From positions 62,001 to 126,000 of the forward strand of contig REBL01000256.1 of NCBI GenBank assembly GCA_007692755.1: a DNA stretch of 64,000 nt, written 5' to 3'. This document shows, piece by piece, positions 8,300 to 16,876 of the stretch. This stretch comes from Nodularia sp. (in: cyanobacteria). GTDB lineage: Bacteria; Cyanobacteriota; Cyanobacteriia; Cyanobacteriales; Nostocaceae. Within the stretch, counting starts at the first letter, position 1; every line of letters begins with the position of its first letter. The notes beneath the pieces are model-generated. The model made no database searches, was not told the origin of the DNA, and saw only the letters and a program-made list of their open reading frames with translations. Made by a program: the position numbers and the translations under genes.

Positions 8300-9418
8300 G
8301 TGGTAGAAGAAAGAGCATATTGGCTAGCTTGGACGCGAATTTCTGGGGTGGGGCCAGTGTTACTGCGACGGTTACACCAGCATTTCGGCACCCTAGCCAC
8401 AGCTTGGAATGCTACCAAAGCGCAGTTAGGAGAAGTTGAAGGTTTTGGTTTTCAGACATTAGAGAAAGTAGTGGAACAGCGATCGCGTTTGCAACCAGAA
8501 CAACTACTGATCGAACACCAGGAAGAAAACCCCCATTTCTGGACACCAGCCGACGCAGATTATCCCCGGTTGTTATTAGAAACTCCCAGTCCACCGCCAA
8601 TTTTGTACTATCGCGGTGAAGTTGAACTGGTAGAAAATCTGGGACAAAAACCAATGGTGGGAATTGTCGGAACGCGCCGACCTTCAGAATACGGTTTGCG
8701 TTGGACGCGTCAGATTAGTACAGCTTTGGCTAAAAATGGCTTTACAGTTGTATCTGGGATGGCGGAGGGAATCGATACAGAAAGCCATCTGGCCACGATG
8801 AAAGCCGGAGGAAGAACAATTGCCGTTTTAGGGACTGGTGTTGATGTCATATACCCACCCAAAAATCGCGATTTGTACAAGCAGATTTTGAGTCAAGGGT
8901 TAGTCGTGAGCGAATATCGAGCCAAAACCCCACCTGATCGCACTCACTTTCCCCGCCGTAATCGGATTATTGCAGGTTTAAGCCGTGCCGTTTTGGTCAT
9001 GGAAGCGCCTGTGCGGTCTGGGGCGTTAATTACGGCTTCCTATGCGAATGAATTTGGCAGAGATGTTTATGCCTTACCTGGAAGAATAGATGATTATCCA
9101 TCTCAAGGCTGTTTAAAATTACTCAATCAAGGTGCTTCTTTTGTTCTTAGGGAATTGGACGAACTGTTAAAAATGCTGGGAGCTATACCAAAAATTGATA
9201 CAATTGACACTGCGCCAATTCCAGAACAAATCAAGTTACCGGATTTATTACCAGAACTGCAACAAGTCATGGATGCGATCGCTTGTGATGTTTTGTCCTT
9301 TGATTATCTTGTCCAAAAAACAGGGATGAATACTGGTTCAGTTTCTAGTGCATTATTACAGTTGGAACTTATGGGTTTAGTGTCGCAACTTCCCGGAATG
9401 CGATATCAAAAGTGTTAA
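8300..9418 (+). CDS. dprA: DNA-processing protein DprA
   Basis: DprA/Smf loads RecA on incoming single-stranded DNA during natural transformation. The DprA Rossmann-like core is clear: GIVGTRRPSEYG, VSGMAEGIDTESH and TIAVLGTGVDVIYPP, followed by the second half SGALITASYANEFGRDVYALPG. The N-terminus carries a helix-hairpin-helix-like SAM segment (WTRISGVGPVLLRRL) and the C-terminus a winged-helix (DML1-like) domain (SFDYLVQKTGMNTGSVSSAL). I place the start at the GTG at 8300, with GAGG at 8288-8291, rather than the TTG at 8276, which has no ribosome-binding site. About 372 aa is normal for cyanobacteria. It is monocistronic. Confidence 0.93.
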   Translation: MVEERAYWLAWTRISGVGPVLLRRLHQHFGTLATAWNATKAQLGEVEGFGFQTLEKVVEQRSRLQPEQLLIEHQEENPHFWTPADADYPRLLLETPSPPPILYYRGEVELVENLGQKPMVGIVGTRRPSEYGLRWTRQISTALAKNGFTVVSGMAEGIDTESHLATMKAGGRTIAVLGTGVDVIYPPKNRDLYKQILSQGLVVSEYRAKTPPDRTHFPRRNRIIAGLSRAVLVMEAPVRSGALITASYANEFGRDVYALPGRIDDYPSQGCLKLLNQGASFVLRELDELLKMLGAIPKIDTIDTAPIPEQIKLPDLLPELQQVMDAIACDVLSFDYLVQKTGMNTGSVSSALLQLELMGLVSQLPGMRYQKC

Positions 9419-9474
9419 ACAACAAAAGATGCGGTTTCCTGTGGAAGTTTTCCAGTTTACTACCTTTATTCTTG

Positions 9475-9500
9475 TACAGACGCGATAAATCGCGTCTGTA
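9475..9500. terminator. Perfect palindromic hairpin between convergent genes
   Basis: TACAGACGCGAT and ATCGCGTCTGTA form a perfect 12-bp stem with a two-base spacer. It lies between the convergent ends of dprA (9418) and the amidase gene (9509) and could end both transcripts. Its ACGCGAT/ATCGCGT core resembles the hairpin at 15024-15039. Confidence 0.55.
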
Positions 9501-9508
9501 TTCGGCAT

Positions 9509-10321
9509 CTAGAATACTCGGTGTTCTAGGGAGGGCATTTGACGGCGAACTTGTTCCAGGCGAGAGGGTTTGATTTCTGCGATCGCAATTCCCGGCTTTT
9601 CTCCAGCATCAGCTAAAATTACACCCCAAGGGTCAATAATCACAGCGTGTCCGTGGGTGTGGCGCAGGTCGTAGTTATTGCCAGTTTGAGCCGGGGCGAT
9701 CACGTAGGCAGTATTTTCAATAGCTCTTGCTTGTAATAATACTTGCCAGTGGTCTTTGCCAGTGAAAGCCGTAAATGCAGCCGGGACAAACATCACATCC
9801 GCTCCCTTATCTGACAGATGTCGGTACAATTCAGGAAAGCGGACATCGTAGCAAACAGAAAGTCCGATATTACCGAGTTGTTCAGAAAAATGAACTGTGG
9901 GCAGTTCCTTACCAGCTACAACAGTGCTAGATTCTCGATAGGTGTTGCCGTCGGGGACGTTAACATCAAATAAATGTACTTTGTAGTAGCGGGCGAGTTC
10001 TTCCCCACTTGGGTCAATTAGGATTGTCGTGTTATAAACTTTGCCTGTATCCTCTACAGGAACCGGAAAGCTACCGCCCAAGATGGTGATTTGGTAGCGC
10101 TGCGCCATTTTTTTGAGAAATTGGGCAGATTCACGGTAAATCTCCTCTGCTTGTGCCAGTTTGTCTTTCTCTTCTCCCATAAAAGAAAAGTTTTCTGGTA
10201 ACCCAACTAATTCAGCACCTCGACGCACAGCCAGATCAATTAATTCTTCTGCCTGGACTAAGTTTTTGTGTACATTGGAGACACTGGTCATTTGAATAGC
10301 GGCGGCTAAATAAGACTTCAT
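9509..10321 (-). CDS. Nitrilase-superfamily amidohydrolase (Nit1/Nit2-like)
   Basis: A 270-aa carbon-nitrogen hydrolase. The catalytic triad is visible: Glu43 (GLPENFSFMG), Lys114 (RYYKVHLFDV) and Cys157 (SVCYDVRFPELYR). Length and motifs place it in the Nit branch, which hydrolyses deaminated glutathione or omega-amides of 2-oxo acids, a metabolite-repair role. Exact substrate assignment is inference; beta-ureidopropionase-type activity is a less likely alternative. It is cytoplasmic, with no signal peptide. The gene is divergent from the carotenoid oxygenase gene, with a 127-base promoter region between them. Confidence 0.85.
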   Translation of the reverse strand: MKSYLAAAIQMTSVSNVHKNLVQAEELIDLAVRRGAELVGLPENFSFMGEEKDKLAQAEEIYRESAQFLKKMAQRYQITILGGSFPVPVEDTGKVYNTTILIDPSGEELARYYKVHLFDVNVPDGNTYRESSTVVAGKELPTVHFSEQLGNIGLSVCYDVRFPELYRHLSDKGADVMFVPAAFTAFTGKDHWQVLLQARAIENTAYVIAPAQTGNNYDLRHTHGHAVIIDPWGVILADAGEKPGIAIAEIKPSRLEQVRRQMPSLEHRVF

Positions 10322-10448
10322 AGATTCAACAAAAAACTGTGATTTTGTCTGGGTTAGATTTTAAAAATATATCGTTAGATGAAGAATTACGGAACTTTGT
10401 TAGTATTGGTTCAGTTTTTTGCTAATATCTTCCTTTCTCACTAACAAT

Positions 10449-11900
10449 ATGGCAACAACCATTCAACCATTAACTCATAAAAAATGGGCAGGTGCGATAG
10501 TTCAACCTGGAAAGGAATTTCCCCTCACCCCATTACCCATTCTCTCTGGTCAAGTACCGGAAGGTTTGCGCGGTACACTCTACCGCAATGGTCCAGCACG
10601 TTCTCAAAGTGCTGGTATTAATTTAGCAAACTGGTTTGATGGTGATGGGGCTATTCTAGCGGTTAATTTTACCGATGCCGATGCTACCGGAGTTTATCGT
10701 TTTGTGCAAACTGCGGGCTATCAAGCAGAAACCGCAGCCGGAAAATTGCTTTATGGTGGTTATGGCATGATTGCACCGGGTCCAATTTGGAATCGATGGC
10801 TGAAACCATTCAAGAATGTTGCTAATACTTCAGTCCTACCTTTACCTGATAAGCTTTTGGCACTTTGGGAAGGTGGTCATCCCCATTCCCTTGACCTCCA
10901 GACTTTAGAAACACGGGGTTTGGATAATTTAGATGGTCTGAATCAGAAATTACCCTATTCTGCTCATCCGAAAGTGGATTACCAAACTGGGGAAATTTTT
11001 AACTTTGGTGTCAGTCCCGAACTCAATGCAACCTTAAATGTTTATAAAAGTGACTTTACTGGCAAAATTTTTCAAAAAGCCAAATTTAAATTACAAGGTT
11101 TTCCATTAATTCATGATTTTGTTTTAGCAGGAAAATATCTCATATTTTTCGTGCCGGCGGTGCGGTCAAATCTTTTCTCTGTGCTTGCAGGTATTAGCTG
11201 TTTGGGCGATTCTTTGCAGTGGAAACCAGAATTAGGGACTCAGATTTTAGTATTTGACCGTGAAACCTTAACTTTGGTGAGTCGTGGAGAAACTGAACCT
11301 TGGTATCAATGGCATTTTGCCAATGGTTATGTAGATGCTACTGGTGATGTGGTGGTAGATTTCGCTCGTTATCAAGATTTCCAGACAAATCAATATCTGC
11401 GAGAAGTAGCTACAGGAAAAACTCACACCCCAGCTAAAAGTACCCTGACGCGAGTTCATCTGCAACCCCAAACTGCTAAAGTGATATCAATTCAGCAACT
11501 ATTAGACAGAAGTTGTGAATTTCCGAATGTTCCAAAGCCAAATGTCGGCAAAGTTTCCCGTTATACCTATATATCCTTATATCGAGAAGACACAGATATT
11601 AGTCAAGAAATAATAGATACGTTTGGACGTTTCGATCACAAAACTGAAACCTTCACTGAAGCTAACTTACCAGAAAATTGCTATCCTTCCGAACCTTTAC
11701 CTGTGCAAGATGCCCAAAATCCTGCACAAAGTTGGGTTTTAACGGTGGTTTATGATGGTAATTCCCATAGTAGCGAAGTTTGGGTATTTGATAGCGATCG
11801 CCTAGATGCAGAACCTGTGTGTCGATTGGGTTTACCTAGTGTGATTCCTCATAGTTTTCACGGTTATTTTCAAACTGCTAATAAACTGTTATGCACCTAG
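10449..11900 (+). CDS. Carotenoid cleavage oxygenase (apocarotenoid/retinal-forming type)
   Basis: A 483-aa non-haem iron oxygenase of the RPE65/CCD family. The four iron-binding histidines are in recognisable motifs: SAHPKVD, LIHDFVL, the WHFAN segment and PHSFHGYF near the C-terminus. The N-terminal PEGLRGTLYRNGPA is also a family hallmark. It probably cleaves a carotenoid or apocarotenoid double bond to aldehydes. By length and motifs it fits the cyanobacterial apocarotenoid-15,15'-oxygenase group, but the substrate is not certain. I start at the ATG at 10449 (MATTIQPLTHKKW) rather than the upstream TTG. No carotenoid-biosynthesis gene is adjacent. Confidence 0.9.
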   Translation: MATTIQPLTHKKWAGAIVQPGKEFPLTPLPILSGQVPEGLRGTLYRNGPARSQSAGINLANWFDGDGAILAVNFTDADATGVYRFVQTAGYQAETAAGKLLYGGYGMIAPGPIWNRWLKPFKNVANTSVLPLPDKLLALWEGGHPHSLDLQTLETRGLDNLDGLNQKLPYSAHPKVDYQTGEIFNFGVSPELNATLNVYKSDFTGKIFQKAKFKLQGFPLIHDFVLAGKYLIFFVPAVRSNLFSVLAGISCLGDSLQWKPELGTQILVFDRETLTLVSRGETEPWYQWHFANGYVDATGDVVVDFARYQDFQTNQYLREVATGKTHTPAKSTLTRVHLQPQTAKVISIQQLLDRSCEFPNVPKPNVGKVSRYTYISLYREDTDISQEIIDTFGRFDHKTETFTEANLPENCYPSEPLPVQDAQNPAQSWVLTVVYDGNSHSSEVWVFDSDRLDAEPVCRLGLPSVIPHSFHGYFQTANKLLCT

Positions 11901-11988
11901 TTTTTTAACCGACTCTAGGCTAGAGAAGGGTTTGAGCCTCTAAATTATATGATTGAGATGCGCTCATATCCCATGACCGCGAGGTTAG

Positions 11989-13164
11989 TTAAAAAATATC
12001 AGCCGGGTCTGCGGATCTTAGTTTACCCACCGCAGTTGCACCAGAAATAAAACACATAATGATAGTTGATGCTAGGACAAATATTGCTCTGGAGAAAGTC
12101 ATCCCAATGGGTAGTAAGGTAGCTTGTTGAGCAAAGTTATATTGAATTATAGAAATGATCAACCCTGGTACATAACCTAAAATTGCAATAAACAAAGCTT
12201 GTTGCAGCACCATAGACAAAAGATAATTATGACGATATCCTATTGCTTTGAGAGTTGCGTATTCTGCTAAATGTTCTGAAACATTGGTATAAAGAATTTG
12301 GTAAACAACCACAATGCCGACAATAATTCCCAGTGCTACCCCTAAGTTAAAAATAAAGCCAATGGCTGTACTACTTTGCCAATAATTTTGTTCAAAAGCA
12401 ATTAATTTAGATTTGGAAAGAACTTTAACATCTTCGGGTAAATAGTCTTTCAGTTTCTCAACAAAAGCGTCAGTATTGTTTCCCGGTTTTAATTTAATCA
12501 GTCCAATATTAATTAAGCCTGGCTGCCGATTACTAAACATTCTCAGAAAGTTAAGATGAGTTGTAATTAAATTACCATCAGAGCCAAAGGAAGTTCCTAG
12601 CTCAAACAATCCAGCGACATTAATTTTGCGATTTTTGCCGTTATCGCTAATTTCTGTTGTCACGTTGCCCTGATTTTCAAATTCTGCAACAACGGGTCCA
12701 AATTCAGCGCGAGAACTGCGGTCAAATAAAACCATATCAGGTAATTTGAGAAAATTTAAATTTTCCTCAACTCCTGGAAAATTAAATATTTGTGTTCTAT
12801 CTCGCAATTCAAAACCAATCACAAAAATATTCCGCCAAGAATCTCTAGTTTCAGTATTTTTCCACTGACCAAAACCTAAATAAATAGGATTGATAAAATC
12901 TACTTCTTCAAATGCCAACGCTTGAATTAAGCGCCTTTCGGGAAAGCTTTCCATCGCAATTAAGGCTGTAGATCGCGGACTAATTAAAAAACAATCACCT
13001 TGTAAACCTTCATGCAGACGCACAGCACTATCAAACAAAGCATCACGAATACCAAGCTGCATAAAGATAATTACAACTGCAAAGATAACTCCGGAAAGAG
13101 CGACAATTAATCGAGTTCGTTGATGTCTAAGTTGTAGCCAAGCTGTAGGTAGTTTGTTAAACAT
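11989..13164 (-). CDS. devC: DevC-like ABC transporter permease
   Basis: A 391-aa FtsX/MacB-fold permease. One membrane helix lies near the N-terminus (LIVALSGVIFAVVIIFMQLG), then a large periplasmic domain (about 45-260), then three helices at the C-terminus, ending SADPADIF. The opening FNKLPTAWLQLRHQRTRL is characteristic of DevC. In heterocystous cyanobacteria DevBCA-type systems with TolC export envelope glycolipids or related lipids. It follows devB by 9 bases on the same strand. The usual third gene, devA (ATPase), is absent: the next gene is a convergent carotenoid oxygenase. The ATPase must come from elsewhere. Confidence 0.88.
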   Translation of the reverse strand: MFNKLPTAWLQLRHQRTRLIVALSGVIFAVVIIFMQLGIRDALFDSAVRLHEGLQGDCFLISPRSTALIAMESFPERRLIQALAFEEVDFINPIYLGFGQWKNTETRDSWRNIFVIGFELRDRTQIFNFPGVEENLNFLKLPDMVLFDRSSRAEFGPVVAEFENQGNVTTEISDNGKNRKINVAGLFELGTSFGSDGNLITTHLNFLRMFSNRQPGLINIGLIKLKPGNNTDAFVEKLKDYLPEDVKVLSKSKLIAFEQNYWQSSTAIGFIFNLGVALGIIVGIVVVYQILYTNVSEHLAEYATLKAIGYRHNYLLSMVLQQALFIAILGYVPGLIISIIQYNFAQQATLLPIGMTFSRAIFVLASTIIMCFISGATAVGKLRSADPADIF

Positions 13165-13173
13165 AGTTTTTTG

Positions 13174-14493
13174 CTAATTGCTATTGCTTGTTGTCGTTTC
13201 TGAAGTATTAATCACAACTTTTACCTGTAAATTAGTTAAACTTGAAACTCGTTGACTAGCTTCTGGATCGAGGCGAATTTTTACCTCGACTACTCTGGCA
13301 TCTGCATCTATAACTGGGTCAGTACCTAGTACATCTTTTTTGCCGATTTGCAAACCGATTTCGTCTACTGTTCCTTGTAACTCATCTATGACCCCATCAG
13401 CTTTAATTGTGGCTCTTTGAGCTACGCGGACTTTAGTAATGTCGGTTTCATATACTTCGGCTATTACATACATTTGCTGAGTTTTTCCTAAGTCAACAAT
13501 TCCCTTATTACCAACTAATTCACCGGGCCATGTGTGAATTTTCAGAATTTGACCGTCTCTAGGCGATCGCACATCAGCTAAATCTAAATCTGCCAAAGCT
13601 CGTTGAGCAGATGTTTCAGCTGCTTTGAGTTCCATCTGCGACAGTTGTACATCCACAGGACGGACTTCTGCAACTGAGTCTAGAGTGGCTTGGGCTTCTT
13701 GAATCTGCTTTTGATTGGTGGCTACTGTGCGATTAAGATTCGCTTTTGCCTCTTTAATATCTTCTTGATAAAAATTGACAATGCGGCTGAAGTTTGCTTG
13801 GGCTTCCTTAAGACTTTCTTGATTCATGTCTTGCTGGAGGCAAAAACTATCGCGTTGTTGAGCTGCTACCGCGCCACTTTTGTATAACGATTCATAGCGT
13901 TGACAGTTTGTTTGGGCATTTCGCAACTCAGCTTTGATGCGCTCAATAGTTGCTGCTTGGGCATTCTTTTCCCCCTGCAATTTAGCCTCTAAGCTGGCAA
14001 TAGCTGCTCTTTGGGAGGCAATTTGTCCTTCTAACTCAGCTTTTGTGCGTTGAAACCTCGCAGTTTGAGCTGCTATGTCACCCTGTTTTGCACCAGCTTT
14101 AACTTGAAGTAAACGAGCTTGGGCTACTTGGATTTGTGCTTGCGCCTGTTCCAGAGATGCTTGCAACCGATCGCGACTGTCTAAAATAGCAATTACTTGG
14201 CCAGAAATAACTTTGTCTCCCCGTTTGACTAGCAGCTGTTTAACTCTTCCTCCTTCCTGGAAAGCAGGCGCAGATATAGCAATTACTTCGTCTTGAGGTT
14301 CCAAATATCCCCTAGCAGCAACAGATCTAATATCAATATTCGTAGTAGTTGGGGTAGTTGGTGGGGCGCTGGAATTTGCTGATTGGAAACGTACTACAGA
14401 GTAAGTCGTAACAGCACCCGTGATTAAAGCCCCTGTAACTAAGAGAATAGTGGTCGGCAAGCTTGTAGATTTAAAAGTTAGTGGTGATTTCAT
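13174..14493 (-). CDS. devB: DevB-like membrane fusion protein (HlyD family)
   Basis: The periplasmic adaptor of a DevBCA-type exporter. I choose the ATG at 14493 (MKSPLTFKSTSL), giving 439 aa. An upstream start would add 32 residues ahead of the membrane anchor. One N-terminal membrane helix (TTILLVTGALITGAVTTYSV) is followed by a biotinyl-lipoyl-like half (GYLEPQDEVIAIS, VKRGDKVISGQVIAIL). A long alpha-hairpin, rich in Ala, Gln and Glu, occupies about 105-290 and would contact TolC. The other lipoyl half (DVRSPRDGQILKI) and a beta-barrel complete it. It is co-transcribed with devC. Confidence 0.87.
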   Translation of the reverse strand: MKSPLTFKSTSLPTTILLVTGALITGAVTTYSVVRFQSANSSAPPTTPTTTNIDIRSVAARGYLEPQDEVIAISAPAFQEGGRVKQLLVKRGDKVISGQVIAILDSRDRLQASLEQAQAQIQVAQARLLQVKAGAKQGDIAAQTARFQRTKAELEGQIASQRAAIASLEAKLQGEKNAQAATIERIKAELRNAQTNCQRYESLYKSGAVAAQQRDSFCLQQDMNQESLKEAQANFSRIVNFYQEDIKEAKANLNRTVATNQKQIQEAQATLDSVAEVRPVDVQLSQMELKAAETSAQRALADLDLADVRSPRDGQILKIHTWPGELVGNKGIVDLGKTQQMYVIAEVYETDITKVRVAQRATIKADGVIDELQGTVDEIGLQIGKKDVLGTDPVIDADARVVEVKIRLDPEASQRVSSLTNLQVKVVINTSETTTSNSN

Positions 14494-15060
14494 ATGATTA
14501 TTGCATAAAAAACTCAAAAATCTCGGTTGATTAACTTGTGTTAAATTTAACACTTTTACATCAAAATCGTTCGCGTATGGGAGTTCCAATAAATGAACCT
14601 ATCCCCTGATCTGATTTTTCACGGGATGTGGAAAAAAAAAGCGGTTCGCGAGTAAAGGGAGAACAATGCGATTTTGTGATAAAAAGCGAACATTAAACTG
14701 TAATGGGTTGGATAGGTATTCCAAATTTGCCCCACGTCAAAAGACGGCTAACTTATAACAGGTCTCATAGCAAAATATTCGACACCAAATTCCTAAATCT
14801 ATTTGGAAAGATAGGTACACTAACCAATGGTTAATGTAATCGGATAAACAGAACAGCAATACTGGAGTTCCATTAGATGTATCCTAAGTTGGGGAGCTTT
14901 CTTTGTGGTCGCTGAAACTTAACCTCAAGCGTTGCTCATTAGACATATCCGCAAATGAGCATCAAAGCCTTGTATAGCAATGTTCAAAACCTAATTTTTG
15001 GATACGTATATCATAAGTAAAAAACGCGCTTTATCGCGTCTCTACAAGGGGTGGAAAACT
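14494..15060. other. Intergenic spacer upstream of devB
   Basis: It presumably holds the devB promoter. I looked for an NtcA site (GTA-N8-TAC) and found no convincing one. An imperfect hairpin (TGCTCATT/AATGAGCA, about 14934-14960) and the ACGCG hairpin repeat at 15024-15051 are present. No gene is seen. Confidence 0.45.
15024..15051. repeat. ACGCG hairpin plus TCTACAAGGGG repeat
   Basis: The stem ACGCG/CGCGT (15024-15028, 15035-15039) is followed by TCTACAAGGGG. The same layout with a different but still paired stem occurs at 54138-54166 (AGTCG/CGACT, then TCTACAAGGG). It lies just past the stop of the TPR gene. Confidence 0.5.
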
Positions 15061-16746
15061 TTAGAAATTCAAAATATCTAATGATTCGCCGATTTCTAAA
15101 TCTGAAACTCTTTCACGGGCATCTTTCAGCGCTTCTAGTTTACCTTCTCGACGATAAATATCTGCGGCTTTGCGAAAATCAGCAATTGCTAACTGTTTAT
15201 CTCCTAGCTCAGAATAAACATTACCACGGTTATAATAGGCATTAGCATAATTAGAATTAATCTTAATACTTTGGGTGTAATCTTCAATTGCTGCTTCGTA
15301 ATCGCCTAAATCATAATGAGAATTACCACGGTTATAATAAGCATCTACATAATTGGATTTAATCTTTATCGCCTGAGTATAATCGGTAATTGCTCCTTGA
15401 TAATCTTCTAAATCAGCACGAGCATCACCACGATTTTTGTAAGCAACGGCATCTTGGGGATTAACCTTAATTGCCTGAGAGAATCCCTGGTGATATTCGA
15501 TAAAATAACGGGCAATTCCCTGGTTTTTATAAGCATCGGCATAATGAGGATTAATTTTGATTGCCTGAGTGTAATCTTCTATTGCTCCTTGATTATCTCC
15601 AATTTGAGAACGAGCTTCAGCCCGATTTTTATAAGCAACAGCAATATGAGGATTAATTCTAATAGCTTGGGTATAATCCTCGATTGCTTCTTGATAATTT
15701 CCGAGTTGATAACGGGCTAAACCTCTTTTATTGTATGCTTTACCATCATTAAAAGTTAACTGGATCGTTTGAGAAAAGTTGGTGATTGCTGCTTCGTAGT
15801 CTCCTAGTTTATAGGAACTTAAACCTAATTTGTAATAAATATCAGCATCATCTTTTAGTTGTAAGGCTTGGTTATAATGATTAATTGCCGCCTCATATTC
15901 ACCCTTGGCAAAACATTCATCAGCTAGTTTGAGATAAAATATATTTAAATCTTGCTGGCTTTTCACCTCATCTGGAAAACCTCTCTCCAAACCTCTCTCC
16001 TGAAAGGAGAGAGGCTTTGAATTCTCCCCCTGCCCTTGTAGGGAAGGGGGTTTGGGGGTTAGGTTCCCCATTGCTTTTTCAGCAGAGCGTGAAAATACCT
16101 GATGACTTGGAGATGAATTAGAGGAAAAATCTTGATGATTAGTAGAACTTTGTAACTGTTCTAGATAGCACCATAAACCACCTCCATACAATAATTGATT
16201 GATGCCGAATGAGATTTTGCCAGTTCTTAACTTAATCATTTGCGTCGGCAGAAAACCAGCTAAAAAAAGGTGATATTCAGGCTGGGCTTCGTTGACTTCT
16301 TCTTGAATTAAAACGCAAACTACAACTGCATTTTTGGCAACTTCTTGAGAACTAACTGACCATCTGACTTTATCTATACTGCCATGACGGGATTTGACTT
16401 CAACACCAATTTTCGAGTCATAATTCAAGGTGAAATCAATATTACCATCGCCACCAAATTTGGTTTCATAATCAACTTCTGTGATAAAATTAGCTAAACG
16501 TTCTTTGACAACTTCTTCACCCAGTTTACCCTTGAGGTTGTTAATAAAAACGTCACGTACTGGCGAAGTCCGCTTATATTTTTCCGCCATCAGCCAGCAA
16601 AATTCTCTTAATGTCTTTAACCTGTCTCCAGAAATGACAGTTAATTCACTATATTGACCTTCTATTTCACAATGTAGTAAAGAATTGGATGTTAACCTTT
16701 TAATAAAATCAGACTGTAGCGATCGCAGTAATGTAATCCAGTCCAT
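15061..16746 (-). CDS. PD-(D/E)XK nuclease-like domain fused to TPR repeats
   Basis: A 561-aa protein. Residues about 60-200 look like a restriction-endonuclease fold: NIDFTLN with Asp104, then VEVKSRHG with Glu116 and Lys118, and an upstream Glu in GKLGEEVVKE. Residues about 225-257 are a Pro/Gly-rich stretch (TPKPPSLQGQGE) that translates a palindromic repeat inserted in frame. From about 270 to the end there are some eight to nine TPR units (YNQALQL, YTQAIRINP and similar). One unit (QGFSQAIKVNPQDAV) is shortened. Nuclease activity is inferred from the motif only; the TPR array suggests a scaffold. No obvious partner gene is adjacent. Confidence 0.72.
   Translation of the reverse strand: MDWITLLRSLQSDFIKRLTSNSLLHCEIEGQYSELTVISGDRLKTLREFCWLMAEKYKRTSPVRDVFINNLKGKLGEEVVKERLANFITEVDYETKFGGDGNIDFTLNYDSKIGVEVKSRHGSIDKVRWSVSSQEVAKNAVVVCVLIQEEVNEAQPEYHLFLAGFLPTQMIKLRTGKISFGINQLLYGGGLWCYLEQLQSSTNHQDFSSNSSPSHQVFSRSAEKAMGNLTPKPPSLQGQGENSKPLSFQERGLERGFPDEVKSQQDLNIFYLKLADECFAKGEYEAAINHYNQALQLKDDADIYYKLGLSSYKLGDYEAAITNFSQTIQLTFNDGKAYNKRGLARYQLGNYQEAIEDYTQAIRINPHIAVAYKNRAEARSQIGDNQGAIEDYTQAIKINPHYADAYKNQGIARYFIEYHQGFSQAIKVNPQDAVAYKNRGDARADLEDYQGAITDYTQAIKIKSNYVDAYYNRGNSHYDLGDYEAAIEDYTQSIKINSNYANAYYNRGNVYSELGDKQLAIADFRKAADIYRREGKLEALKDARERVSDLEIGESLDILNF
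15975..16072. repeat. Palindromic repeat inserted inside the coding sequence
   Basis: Two nested hairpins lie in this stretch. CCTCTCTCC/GGAGAGAGG is at about 15991-16013. CCCCCTGCCCTTG/TAGGGAAGGGGG lies at about 16026-16050, followed by TTTGGGGGTTAGGTT. The sequence is typical of a cyanobacterial palindromic repeat family normally found between genes. Here it is read through in frame, adding about 33 residues between the nuclease-like and TPR domains. Confidence 0.75.
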
Positions 16747-16815
16747 CTCTAATTCTGCGAATCTGGTGATGAAATTATTTTATGAAAATTTCTAGTGAAA
16801 GTAAACCTTTGACAA

Positions 16816-16841
16816 AAAAGTGCTGAACACTCAGCACTTTT
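16816..16841 (-). terminator. Terminator of the LCP gene
   Basis: AAAAGTGCTGA and TCAGCACTTTT form a perfect 11-bp stem with a four-base loop. Read leftward it is followed by a further TTG, with a T run from the stem end. It starts 35 bases past the LCP stop codon. Confidence 0.7.
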
Positions 16842-16876
16842 GATTCCTGGAAAATCTCTCAGGTCAGGGATAAGTT

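Noticed and set aside
14494-14900. Possible NtcA or similar nitrogen-control site upstream of devB
   Set aside because: No convincing GTA-N8-TAC match with a suitably placed -10 was found.
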